DNA of 64,000 nucleotides from Martelella mediterranea (GTDB lineage: Bacteria; Pseudomonadota; Alphaproteobacteria; Rhizobiales; Rhizobiaceae). This document shows, one piece after another, positions 1 through 9,300 of the stretch. The translations under genes and the position numbers were made by a program. The stretch lies in the NCBI GenBank assembly GCA_003001975.1, contig PVUG01000002.1, positions 62,001 through 126,000 of the forward strand, written 5' to 3'. The notes beneath the pieces were generated by a model that saw nothing but the letters and a program-made list of their open reading frames with translations, did not search any database and had not been told where the DNA came from. Each line of letters begins with the position of its first letter. The stretch's first letter is position 1.

Positions 1-51
1 GGAGGCGGTCATCGATGTGACTGCCCGGTCCTGTCTTTAAGGGAGGAAGAC

Positions 52-1338
52 ATGGCACATATCGTGATACTGGGCGCAGGCCTCGGCGGCACCATCGCCG
101 CTTATGAGCTGCGCGAAAAACTCGGCCGGGAACACGCGGTCACCGTGGTCAACAAGGGGTCCGTCTATTCATTCGTCCCCTCGAACCCGTGGGTGGCGGT
201 GGGCTGGCGCACGCAAGAAGAGGTTCAGGTCGACCTGGAGCCGGTGTTCGCCAAGCGCAACATCACGCTTCGACCCGAAGGCGCTGAAAAGCTGCACCCG
301 GCGGAAAACCGGATTGAACTGACCGACGGCAGTTCGGTCGATTATGATTATCTGGTGATCGCCACCGGTCCGGAACTGGCCTTCGACGAGATCGAGGGGT
401 TCGGGCCGGAGACGGGGTTTTCGCAATCCATCTGCGAAACCGGGCATGCGGCAGAGGCGAAATCCGCATTCGATGCCCTGATTGAAAACCCCGGCCCGCT
501 AGTCGTCGGTGCGGTTCAGGGGGCCTCATGTTTCGGACCGGCCTATGAATTCGCCTTCATCCTCGACAAGGCCCTGCGCGATGCAAAGGTGCGCGACCGG
601 GTGCCGATGACCTTCGTCACGCCGGAACCCTATATCGGCCATCTCGGTCTTGACGGCGTCGGCGACACCAAGGGGCTGATGGAAAGCGAGCTGCGCGAAC
701 GCCATATCAAATGGATCACCAATGCCCGCGTCGATCACATGACCGCTGAAAGCGTGGTTGCAGAAGAGATTGGTGCAGACGGCGCGGTGAAGGAGCGCCA
801 CGAACTGCCGGCAAAATTCAGGATGATGCTGCCAGCCTTCCGCGGCGTCTCGGCGATTCGCGGCATTGAAGGGCTCACCAATCCGCGCGGCTTCGTCATC
901 ATTGACGAGCACCAGCAGAACCCGGCCTTTGAAAACATCTTCGCCATCGGCGTCGGCGTCGCGATTGCCCCGACCGGCAAGACGGCGGTGCCCGTCGGCG
1001 TGCCGAAAACCGGTTTCATGATCGAATCCATGGCCACCGCGACGGTCGGCAATATCGCGCGGCTGATCGCCGGCGAACAACCCAATGTTCAGGCCACATG
1101 GAACGCCGTCTGCCTGGCCGATTTCGGCGATGGCGGGGTTGCCTTCGTGGCGCAGCCGCAAATCCCGCCGCGCAATGTCAACTGGGCCTCGGAAGGGCGC
1201 TGGGTGCACGCCGCCAAGGTGGGTTTCGAGAAATATTTCCTGCGCAAGGTGAAGACCGGCGTCAGCGAACCCTTCTACGAGAAACTCGCATTGCAGGCGC
1301 TGAAGATCGACAAGCTGAAGGCCGTGACCTTCGACTGA
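52..1338 (+). CDS. sqr: Sulfide:quinone oxidoreductase (type I-like SQR), FAD-dependent
   Basis: Predicted 428-residue flavoprotein that oxidises sulfide and passes the electrons to membrane quinone. An N-terminal dinucleotide-binding motif (GAGLGG, residues 8-13) and a second Rossmann region are visible. Three cysteines sit at residues 128, 160 and 354, which is the spacing of the redox-active cysteines of characterised type I SQRs (128/160/356 in Acidithiobacillus). This separates it from the related NDH-2 dehydrogenases and flavocytochrome c subunits, which lack the trio. The start is supported by a GGGAGG Shine-Dalgarno about 7 nt before the ATG at 52. Any partner genes lie left of the window. 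The gene is followed directly by a MITE-like element that begins one base after the stop codon. Confidence 0.88.
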   Translation: MAHIVILGAGLGGTIAAYELREKLGREHAVTVVNKGSVYSFVPSNPWVAVGWRTQEEVQVDLEPVFAKRNITLRPEGAEKLHPAENRIELTDGSSVDYDYLVIATGPELAFDEIEGFGPETGFSQSICETGHAAEAKSAFDALIENPGPLVVGAVQGASCFGPAYEFAFILDKALRDAKVRDRVPMTFVTPEPYIGHLGLDGVGDTKGLMESELRERHIKWITNARVDHMTAESVVAEEIGADGAVKERHELPAKFRMMLPAFRGVSAIRGIEGLTNPRGFVIIDEHQQNPAFENIFAIGVGVAIAPTGKTAVPVGVPKTGFMIESMATATVGNIARLIAGEQPNVQATWNAVCLADFGDGGVAFVAQPQIPPRNVNWASEGRWVHAAKVGFEKYFLRKVKTGVSEPFYEKLALQALKIDKLKAVTFD

Positions 1339-1605
1339 TACCAAGAGTCAATGATTAGGACCCATATGACCGGAGCGATTTTGAAAGCCGGCTAGGCGAA
1401 AACCGCAGTCGTAGCCATCGCTACGGCGAGGATTTTCAACGACGCGGGCTTTCAAAAGCGCCCGGCCCTTTAAGGGTGCGGCTGGAATGGCCGCCGAGGG
1501 CGTCAAAATCCTCGCGCGATGCTACGGCATCGCTCTGCGGTGTTTTCCTACTCGGACAGCCATTCCAGCGCGCATCATATGAGTCTTAATCATTGACTCT
1601 TGGTA
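1339..1605. mobile_element. MITE-like element with 31-bp terminal inverted repeats and TA ends
   Basis: Non-coding 267-bp element bounded by inverted repeats at 1339-1369 and 1575-1605 that match at 29 of 31 positions. Both outer ends are the dinucleotide TA, as expected for a TA target duplication of the Tc1/mariner-IS630 type. Inside are nested inverted repeats: a perfect 11-bp pair at 1379-1389 / 1447-1457 and another at 1481-1491 / 1559-1569, so the transcript could fold into lobed hairpins. No transposase ORF is present, so mobility would need an enzyme supplied in trans. It abuts the stop codon of sqr, and it fills most of the 313-bp gap up to the DUF930 gene. No second copy was noticed in this window. 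Confidence 0.75.
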
Positions 1606-1651
1606 TGAGACGCGGAAGCGGCCGGAAGGGAAGCCCCGCCGGCCGCGACTT

Positions 1652-2080
1652 TTAAGGATAGAGATAGTATTTGTCCCACTGGGACCGCGGAATTTCGGCG
1701 CCGATCTTGAAGCTGAAATCCTTTATCTTCAGCTCGCTCCGGTCGGTCGTGCAATGATAGCTGAGGTGATACCAGTGCTGGTGCGTGCGAAACACGGCGC
1801 CGTTTGCATCGATCGTATCGCCCTTCACCACCGGGGGTTCGAACGTATAGGCGATTACCTTGTCGGGGTTCATGTCCTTGCGGGCGGCATCGATTCGCGA
1901 AAGCGCCTCGACATCACAGCGCTGTTCCAGTTCCTCTTCCGGATCAAGACGCTGAAGCTCGGCGGCAACGCGCTTGTTGAGCGCAAAGGCCGGCAGGCCG
2001 GTCGTCATCACAAGGGCAGCCACCAGAACAGTTCTGAACACGCATATTCTCCCGATTGGACGTAACACTATTACTCTCAT
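1652..2080 (-). CDS. DUF930 domain-containing exported protein
   Basis: 142-residue protein with a hydrophobic N-terminal signal segment (about residues 10-33, ending in a PAFA cleavage-like site) and a C-terminal DUF930 domain. The family signature, LDPEEELEQRCD at residues 45-56 with Cys55 and a second Cys at 110, is visible and probably forms a disulfide in the periplasm. The family is largely confined to Rhizobiales and has no known function. The ATG at 2080 was chosen because it places the signal peptide at the N-terminus. The reading frame stays open upstream to 2341 but that part looks non-protein-like and overlaps the start of the divergent peptidase gene. About 100 bp separates the two divergent starts. 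Confidence 0.8.
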   Translation of the reverse strand: MRVIVLRPIGRICVFRTVLVAALVMTTGLPAFALNKRVAAELQRLDPEEELEQRCDVEALSRIDAARKDMNPDKVIAYTFEPPVVKGDTIDANGAVFRTHQHWYHLSYHCTTDRSELKIKDFSFKIGAEIPRSQWDKYYLYP

Positions 2081-2183
2081 ATGCACAATGATGCGGGCTG
2101 AGGCAAGTCTTCGGCCGGCTGCTTGATGTGACGGGTCCGCCGCCTTATCTTCCGGCAACCTGAAAACAACAAGGCCCGCCACC

Positions 2184-4298
2184 GTGACTGAATTCAAGAA
2201 CCTCCCCGCCCCGCCGAAAGCCGCAGCAAAGCCCGTGACCGACACCCGCCACGGCAAGACCCGCACGGATGAATATGCGTGGCTGCGCGCAGAAAACTGG
2301 CAGGCGATGTTCAAGGATCCGTCCATCCTCGAAAGCGACATCCGAAACCATCTGGAGGCCGAAAACGCCTATATGAAGGCGGCCATGGCCGATACCGAAG
2401 CGTTTCAGAAAAAGCTGTTTGCCGAAATGCGCGGCCGGATCAAGGAAGACGACAGCTCCGTGCCGATGAAGGACGGCGCCTATGCCTATGGCACAGCCTA
2501 TCGCACGGGCGGCGAGCAGCCCTATTTCTTCCGCATCCCGCGCGATGGCGACCTGCATGATCCGGACCTGCGTTCGGTTCTGCTGGACGGCGACAAGGAG
2601 AGCGACGGCAAGGCCTATTTCGACCTCGGCGGCTTCTTCCACACCACCGACCATGCCCGCGCGCTGTGGAGCTACGACGACAAGGGCTCGGAATTCTACA
2701 CCATCAAGGTGCGCGACCTTGCCGGTGGCAACGACCTTGACGACGTAATTGAAAACACCGGTGGCGGCGGGGTTTGGGCGCCGGACGGCAACAGCTTCTT
2801 CTATACCGAGGTCGATGAAAACCATCGCCCTTCCAAGGTCTACCACCATGTCCTCGGCACCGCGCAAAGCGAGGACCGACTGGTCTATGAGGAAAAAGAC
2901 CCCGGCTTCTTCGTCGGTATCGGCGGTTCGCTGCTTGATGATTTCATCTTCATCGATATCCATGATCACCAGACCTCGGAAGTGCACATCATTCCGACGA
3001 CCGATCTCAAGGCCGCGCCGCAGGTCATCGCCCGGCGCGAAACCATGGTCGAATATGACGTTACCGAAGGCGGCGACGTCTTCTTCATCCTCACCAATGA
3101 CGGCGACGCCAAGGATTTCAAGATCATGGAAGCGCCGGTCTCAGCCCCCGGCAAGGAGAACTGGAAAGAGGTCGTGCCGCATCAGGAAGGCCGGCTGATC
3201 CTCTCCCATATGGCCTTTGCCGGTCACCTCATCTGGCTGGAACGGTTCGGCGGCCTGCCGCGCATCGTCATCCGCGACCGCAAGACCGGCGAGGAACATG
3301 CAATCGCCTTTGACGAGGAGGCCTATGCGCTGGGCCTTCAGGGCGCACAGGAATATGAGACGGACACGATCCGGTTTTCCTATTCCTCGATGACAACCCC
3401 GAGCCAACTTTACGACTACAACATGGTGACGCGCGAACGCACCTTGCTGAAAACCCAGGAAGTGCCCTCGGGCCACAATCCGGGCGACTATGTGACCCGG
3501 CGCATTCAGGCGAAGGCGGAAGACGGCGAACTGGTGCCCGTCAGCCTCGTCTACCGCAAGGATACGCCGCTCGATGGCTCCGCCCCCTGCCTGCTTTACG
3601 GCTACGGCGCCTATGGCATTTCCATTCCGGCATCGTTTTCCACCAATTGCCTGTCGCTGGTGGACCGCGGATTTATCTACGCCATCGCCCATATTCGCGG
3701 CGGCAAGGACAAGGGCTTTGCCTGGTATGAAAACGGCAAGATGTTCTCCAAGAAGAACACCTTCTCCGATTTCGTCGCGGCGGCCGATGCGCTGGTGGCC
3801 GATGGTTTCACGTCCTACGGCAATATCGTTGCCGAAGGCGGTTCGGCCGGCGGCATGCTGATGGGCGCCGTCGCCAATATGGCGCCGGAGAAATTCTCCG
3901 GCATCATCGCCGCCGTCCCGTTTGTCGATGTGCTGACCACCATGCTGGATGACACACTGCCGCTCACGCCGCCCGAATGGCCGGAATGGGGCAACCCCAT
4001 CGCCTCGGAAGAGTCTTACGACTACATTGCAAGCTACAGCCCCTATGACAACGTGGCAGAGAAGCCCTATCCCGCCATTCTGGCACTTGCGGGCCTCACC
4101 GACCCACGGGTGACCTATTGGGAACCGGCGAAATGGGTCGCCCGGTTGCGCGACAAGACCACCGGCACCGCCCCCATCCTGCTCAGAACCAATATGGATG
4201 CCGGCCATGGCGGCGCGTCCGGACGCTTCCAGCGGCTGGAGGAGATCGCGCTTGAATATGCCTTCGCGCTGAAGGTTTCGGGCAAGGCGGAGAGCTGA
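2184..4298 (+). CDS. ptrB: Oligopeptidase B (S9 family serine peptidase)
   Basis: 704-residue cytosolic serine peptidase expected to cleave short peptides after Lys/Arg. The N-terminal beta-propeller gating domain (about residues 80-420) is followed by an alpha/beta-hydrolase domain. The catalytic triad is visible: Ser554 in GGSAGG, Asp640 in the segment GLTDPRVTYWEP, and His675 in DAGHGGASGRF. Length and the TDPRVTYWEP region fit oligopeptidase B rather than prolyl oligopeptidase. The start is a GTG at 2184 with no strong Shine-Dalgarno, so the exact start is less certain than the identity. It is transcribed divergently from the DUF930 gene, with the DUF1697 remnant just downstream. Confidence 0.93.
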   Translation: MTEFKNLPAPPKAAAKPVTDTRHGKTRTDEYAWLRAENWQAMFKDPSILESDIRNHLEAENAYMKAAMADTEAFQKKLFAEMRGRIKEDDSSVPMKDGAYAYGTAYRTGGEQPYFFRIPRDGDLHDPDLRSVLLDGDKESDGKAYFDLGGFFHTTDHARALWSYDDKGSEFYTIKVRDLAGGNDLDDVIENTGGGGVWAPDGNSFFYTEVDENHRPSKVYHHVLGTAQSEDRLVYEEKDPGFFVGIGGSLLDDFIFIDIHDHQTSEVHIIPTTDLKAAPQVIARRETMVEYDVTEGGDVFFILTNDGDAKDFKIMEAPVSAPGKENWKEVVPHQEGRLILSHMAFAGHLIWLERFGGLPRIVIRDRKTGEEHAIAFDEEAYALGLQGAQEYETDTIRFSYSSMTTPSQLYDYNMVTRERTLLKTQEVPSGHNPGDYVTRRIQAKAEDGELVPVSLVYRKDTPLDGSAPCLLYGYGAYGISIPASFSTNCLSLVDRGFIYAIAHIRGGKDKGFAWYENGKMFSKKNTFSDFVAAADALVADGFTSYGNIVAEGGSAGGMLMGAVANMAPEKFSGIIAAVPFVDVLTTMLDDTLPLTPPEWPEWGNPIASEESYDYIASYSPYDNVAEKPYPAILALAGLTDPRVTYWEPAKWVARLRDKTTGTAPILLRTNMDAGHGGASGRFQRLEEIALEYAFALKVSGKAES

Positions 4299-4315
4299 AC
4301 CGGAAGGATTTGCCG

Positions 4316-4456
4316 ATGACCGTCTTCATAGGACTTTTGAGGGCGGTCAATGTCGGCGGCAGCGGAAAGCGTGCCGGGCTTTCTGCGGGAACCGCGCGCA
4401 ACCTCAACACGTTGCGCAAGCTGGAGGCTATGGCAAAGGCTGTGGTTGCCGGTTGA
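4316..4456 (+). pseudogene. DUF1697 gene remnant with a large internal deletion
   Basis: A 46-codon frame whose N-terminal 16 residues (MTVFIGLLRAVNVGGS) match the conserved start of DUF1697 proteins. The rest (GTARNLNTLRKLEAMA, residues about 26-41) matches the conserved C-terminal segment of the same family. Intact DUF1697 proteins are roughly 170-180 residues, so about 130 internal codons are missing and the two ends are joined in frame. The frame has a weak purine-rich stretch (GGAAGG) upstream. It could still be translated as a micro-peptide, but loss of the domain core argues for a decayed gene. Confidence 0.65.
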
Positions 4457-4563
4457 CCGGCATTGCTCTAGTCATAGAAAGCGACACCGGCAGGAAACGT
4501 GACACACGAACCTGCCGACGATCCTGATCAGTCCGGGAAATCCGCCCTGACAGAAAGAGTGCC

Positions 4564-5871
4564 ATGAAACTTCAGCTGTCCCGGCGGTTATGGGTCCTGT
4601 CCCAGGTGATGCGGCAATTGTGGTTCGTTGCCGCAATCTACTGTATCGCCGGTATCGCAACGGCGCTTCTCGGCATCCTCCTGAACCCCTATATTCCCGA
4701 AGGTTTCGGCGAGGCGATCGGCGTCGATTCCGTCGGTTCGCTGTTGTCGATCATCGCCAGCAGCATGCTGACGGTGCTGATCTTCTCGCTCAACACCGTG
4801 GTGCAGGCCTCGTCTGCGGCCGCCAGCAGCGCCACCCCGCGCGCCGTCGGCACGCTTCTGGAGGACCGCACGGCGCAGGCGGCGCTTTCGACCTTCCTCG
4901 GTTCCTTCATCTTCAGCCTGGTCGGGCTGATCGCGCTCAATACCAATCTCTATGGCACCGGCGGACGGCTGGTGCTGTTTGTCGCGACCATTGCCGTCAT
5001 CGTACTGATCATCGGCATTCTGCTGCGCTGGATCAACTATCTCGGGCGTCTCGGCAAGGTCAGCCGCACCATCGAGCAGGTCGAAGATCAGGCGATTACT
5101 TCGATGCGCAATTACCGGGCCGAACCGTTTCTGGGCGGGACAGAATTTGATGGGAAGATGCCCGGCGGGCTTCAGTTGATCGATCCGCCGGAAACGGGTT
5201 ATCTGCGCTTCGTCGACATGGCGGCGCTGGATGCCGTTTCCCGCAGGCTCGACGCCGATATCTACGTTCTGGAACGTCCCGGCGCATTCATGGCGGCCGG
5301 ACGGCATATTGCCGGCATCGAACTTCCACTGGACAGCAAGGTCGCCGGCGAGGATATCATCGCCGAAATCGCCGGGGCATTTACCATCGGCCACGAACGC
5401 AGCTATACGCAGGATCCGCTCTACGGCCTGACGGTGATGTCGCAGATCGCCCTTCGCGCGCTGTCGCCCGCCGTCAACGACCCCGGCACCGCCATCGACG
5501 TCACCACCCATCTGGTGCGTATCATGGAGGCGGGCGAGCGACCGGATGCCGATAGCGAGCCGCGCTATTCCCGCATTCATATGCCGGCGATCAGGGCGGA
5601 AGAATTCTTCGACGCCGCCTTCACCGCCATGTCGCGTGACGGCGCGAACATGGCCGAGGTGGTCATCCACCTTCTGCATGCCTGTCGCGCGCTCGGCCGG
5701 ACGGAAATCCCGGAGTTTTCGGAAATGTCACGCAAGTTTTCCACGCTGACTGTGGCGCGTGCCCGTGAAACCCTGCGTTTTCAATCGGATATCGAACGGA
5801 TCGAGCGGGCGGCCGATCGCAACAACGCAAGCTCGCCGGTCACCTTGCGGAAAAACTCGCCGGAGCAATAG
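4564..5871 (+). CDS. DUF2254 family inner-membrane protein
   Basis: 435-residue predicted membrane protein of the DUF2254 (COG4325) family, function unknown. The N-terminal third carries about four transmembrane segments (roughly residues 17-40, 57-80, 105-127 and 132-155). Between segments 2 and 3 lies a Ser/Ala-rich loop (QASSAAASSATPRAVGTL) typical of the family. The remainder is a soluble, probably cytoplasmic domain that contains the conserved SPAVNDPGTAID segment. ATG at 4564 follows an AGAAAGAG purine stretch. It appears to be transcribed alone. The downstream gap 5872-6018 shows only a short GCG-repeat run and no gene. Confidence 0.85.
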   Translation: MKLQLSRRLWVLSQVMRQLWFVAAIYCIAGIATALLGILLNPYIPEGFGEAIGVDSVGSLLSIIASSMLTVLIFSLNTVVQASSAAASSATPRAVGTLLEDRTAQAALSTFLGSFIFSLVGLIALNTNLYGTGGRLVLFVATIAVIVLIIGILLRWINYLGRLGKVSRTIEQVEDQAITSMRNYRAEPFLGGTEFDGKMPGGLQLIDPPETGYLRFVDMAALDAVSRRLDADIYVLERPGAFMAAGRHIAGIELPLDSKVAGEDIIAEIAGAFTIGHERSYTQDPLYGLTVMSQIALRALSPAVNDPGTAIDVTTHLVRIMEAGERPDADSEPRYSRIHMPAIRAEEFFDAAFTAMSRDGANMAEVVIHLLHACRALGRTEIPEFSEMSRKFSTLTVARARETLRFQSDIERIERAADRNNASSPVTLRKNSPEQ

Positions 5872-6018
5872 CGCTTCAATGAAATTGGCAGCCACTCGAC
5901 GGCGGCGGCGGCGGAACCTGCATGCAGGAATGATTCGACGGCGCGAAAGCCTCGACATCGAACGCGCGCGAGCGCGTCCACCTTGTCATTTCAACACAAC
6001 GACCGAAGAAAAAGAGAA

Positions 6019-6095
6019 TGGTACGGTTGGGTGGGGTCGAACCACCGACCTCAGGTGCCACAAACCTGCGCTCTAACCAACTGAGCTACAACCGC
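6019..6095 (-). tRNA. tRNA-His (anticodon GTG)
   Basis: 77-nt cloverleaf on the minus strand with encoded CCA (6019-6021). The anticodon stem CAGGT/ACCTG encloses loop TTGTGGC, giving anticodon GTG. The D-arm (AGCTCAGTTGGTTAGAGC) and T-loop (GGTTCGAACCC) are canonical. The acceptor stem GCGGTTG pairs with CAACCGT, discriminator A73. The base before position 1 is T, not G, so the G-1 found in most bacterial tRNA-His genes is not encoded. This is a known alphaproteobacterial trait. A T-rich run follows the 3' end on the minus strand. The flanking 6096-6313 holds no gene I can see and should contain the tRNA promoter. Confidence 0.97.
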
Positions 6096-6313
6096 ACAAG
6101 GACGATGCGCCTTGGCATCGCGGCTCACATAAAAGGCCTGACAGGATTTTGCAAGCCCCTTGGTGCGCGTTCTGCAAAAATCGTATCCTTGCCCACACCC
6201 GGGAAGACATCGGCGGCACGCAAAATCCGCGTATTAACTGTGCGAAACGAAAAGGCCGCGCGCGATCTGGACCACAATCGCCATAATTATTATTAAGAAA
6301 GCGTAAAGGGAAG

Positions 6314-9300
6314 ATGCGTCAAAAGCCGCAGGAAAACGCGTCGACCAGCCCCGAACCCGCAACGGACCGAAATGCCATGAGCACGGCAATTCCCCACTAC
6401 CTCGCCTTTGCCACCCACCCCGCGCTGCGCGGGCGTTCTCTGGCCGGCAGGGCCATGCTGGCCGTCGATGCCGAGGAAAGGCATGTGGTTTTTGCCAATG
6501 CGGCCGGAGCGCGGCTCCTTGGGCAAAGCCTGATTTCGGCAGCAATCGGAACCGATGCGGCGGAAAACATACTTCTGCGCCAGTTCATGGCGGTGGCGGG
6601 GCGGCTGGCGGAACCGGGCGACACCCGCAATTTCACCGTCAATATTCCTCAACGTTTTCGAAGAGTTGCCCGGCAGGCAATCGCAAGCCTTCTCGTTCTC
6701 GGCGGACGGCGCTACCTGATTCTGGAATGCGAAAACGATATTGCCGACGATGTCATGCAGGACCTTGTCAGCGGTTTCGGCGAGGATGAAGCGCAGCTGG
6801 CACTGGTTGACGGCAAAGGCGCGGTCACGCACCGCTCCGCCGGTTTTGACCGCACGGGCCTCGACAGCACTGAGATCGGTCCGGTCATAGAGAGCCTTGC
6901 AGCGGGTCCCGAATATTATACCGAGCGGCTTGCGACGACCCAAACCGGCATATGGCCGCTGGCGCTTGGGCGGTTGTCACGCGCGCCGGGGCTGTTCCTT
7001 CTGTTTGTGTCCGAATATCTGGCTGCAGACCTGAAGCCGATTGACGAAACCGCCGGGGAAGACGCTGCCCCGGATACAAACATCCGTTCTGCACGCGATG
7101 TGATCGCAACAATCGATGAAAGCCTCGGCGCCCTGCTTGGACAGGAAGACACGACTGCGCAGCCCGCTGAAACGCAAAGCCCTGTCGTGCGCCGGCAACC
7201 GGCCGCTGCCGCCGAAAAGGAGGCGCTGCGGCAGGCTGCGGAAACCCGGCACGCCGAGGCAGACACCCGCCGTCCCGCGCGCTTCGTCTGGCATACCGAT
7301 GCCGCAGGACGGCTCATCGATGTTTCCGATGAACTGGCCGGCGCCGTCGGGCCAGATATGGCCGCGGTTACCGGCCTTGATTTCGCCGAGATCGAAACCC
7401 GGTTCAAGGTCGCAGGCGGCAGCGCGATTGCGCGTCTTCTGCAAAGCGCCGACACCTGGTCGGGCCATACGGTTCACTGGCCAGTCTCGGGCACGAGCAT
7501 GGCCGTCCCCGTCGACCTTGCCGCTCTTCCCACCTATACCCGCGAGCGCCATTTCGACGGTTTTCGCGGTTACGGGCTGATCAGGCTCGGCGAGGAAACC
7601 CAGGTGCCCGACGCAGCGCCGGCCGCCGCCAATACGGCTGAGCGCACGAAGCAGGCACAGCAACTGACGGAAGCAGAACGTCACGCGCTTGACGAAATTG
7701 CCAGCCAGCTTCGCTCGGCAGATACGCAGCCCGCGCCGACGCCCAGCGAAACGGTAGACGTCGAAGAAGCCCCCCCTGCCCCGGCACGGGCGCCTGTTAT
7801 CCTGCGCCGAACAGCCGAACATGCCCCGCAGAACGCAAGCGGCGCGGCAGATCATGCCTCGGCAATAGACGACAAGAAAGATGCGATTCTCATCCAGTCC
7901 GGTGAGCGCATTCTGCACACCAATTCCGCATTCCTGTCGCTTGCGGGCTATGGATCGCTGGATGCGGTCATCGCTGCCGGCGGCACCGATGCCCTTATCG
8001 AACGCGGGACGGACGACCGGCTGTTCCTTCATACCGCCGATGGCGGGCGGCTGCCGGTGTCCCTGCACCTGCAGGCTATTGTCTGGCACGGCGGACGTGC
8101 ACTGGCGCTGACATTGCGGCCGGAACATGAAACAGCCGGCAGGACCGATCTGCCGGTCTTCAAACAAGACACGGACAAGGCCGGCGACAACGCACAAATG
8201 CTGCAGGACGGCGATGTCGCCGAGCTGCATGCCATTCTGGACACATCCACCGACGGCATTCTGATCCTCGATGAAAAGCGGCATATCCGTTCGCTTTCGT
8301 CCTCGGCTTCAGCTCTTTTCGGCGTCGAAAGCCAGGATGTGATCGGCGAGGATGCCGGCCTGCTGTTTGCCGAAGAAAGCCACAACGATCTCGAATCCCA
8401 TCTGGAACGGCTGATCGACGGGCGTGGCGGCGATGTCATGCATGAAGGGCTGGAAGTCATTGGCCGGGAAGCGGGCGGCGGGCTTATCCCGCTGTTCATC
8501 ACACTTGGCCGTCTGCCCCAGTCGGGCGGCATCTGTGCCATTTTGCGCGATGTCACAGCCCTGAAGCGTCGGGAAGAAGATTTGCGTTCGGCCAAGCGGG
8601 CAGCGCGTGAGGCCGAGGACGAGCGCGACAGCCTCCGTTCGGCCCTGCGCTATGAGCTGAGCCAGCCGCTCGATGCCATCATCTCGCTGTCCGAGACCAT
8701 GGATCACCAGCCTTTCGGCGCGCTCGGCGATAGCCGCTATCACGGGCTTGCACGCGAGATCGCGAGCAAGAGCCGCCATGCACGCGGTGTTGTCGGCAGG
8801 CTGCTCGGGGAACCGGCGCCAACAGAGCCGTCCGAAGCGGCTCCCGACCCCGTAGTTCTGCCCGAAGAGCAGGTCGCGCCCGCAGCGCACGAAACGGCAC
8901 AGATCAACGATGCCGTCGCCGAAGCCGTGAGTCTTGTTCAGCCGCGCGCCAATGCCCGGCGGATCATCATTCGCGCGGCCTTGTCTCCGGCTCTTGCCAG
9001 AACGCCGAGTGACGCGGAAACGCTGAAGGAAATCGCCTTGCAGCTTTTGCAGGGCGCCGTGCAGTTTACCCCTGCCGGTGGTCAGGTCGTGGTTTCAACG
9101 GCGGTCGCGGCAAGCGGAGAAACCGTGCTGCGCTTTCGCGACAACGGCATTGCGCCCGCCAGACGGCGCGCCGCCGGTCAGCATGCGGGAGACACCGCCC
9201 CGCAGGAGGAGAACCCGCACCTGCAAAAGGCCCGCAAACTGGCCGAAAGGCTTGGCGCGCGCTTCCTCGTGCATGCCGTTCCAAGCGAGGGCATGCTGGT

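Noticed and set aside
2-40. Twelve codons in frame 2 ending in TAA at the left edge
   Set aside because: It could be the 3' end of a gene upstream of sqr, but twelve codons are too few to support a call.
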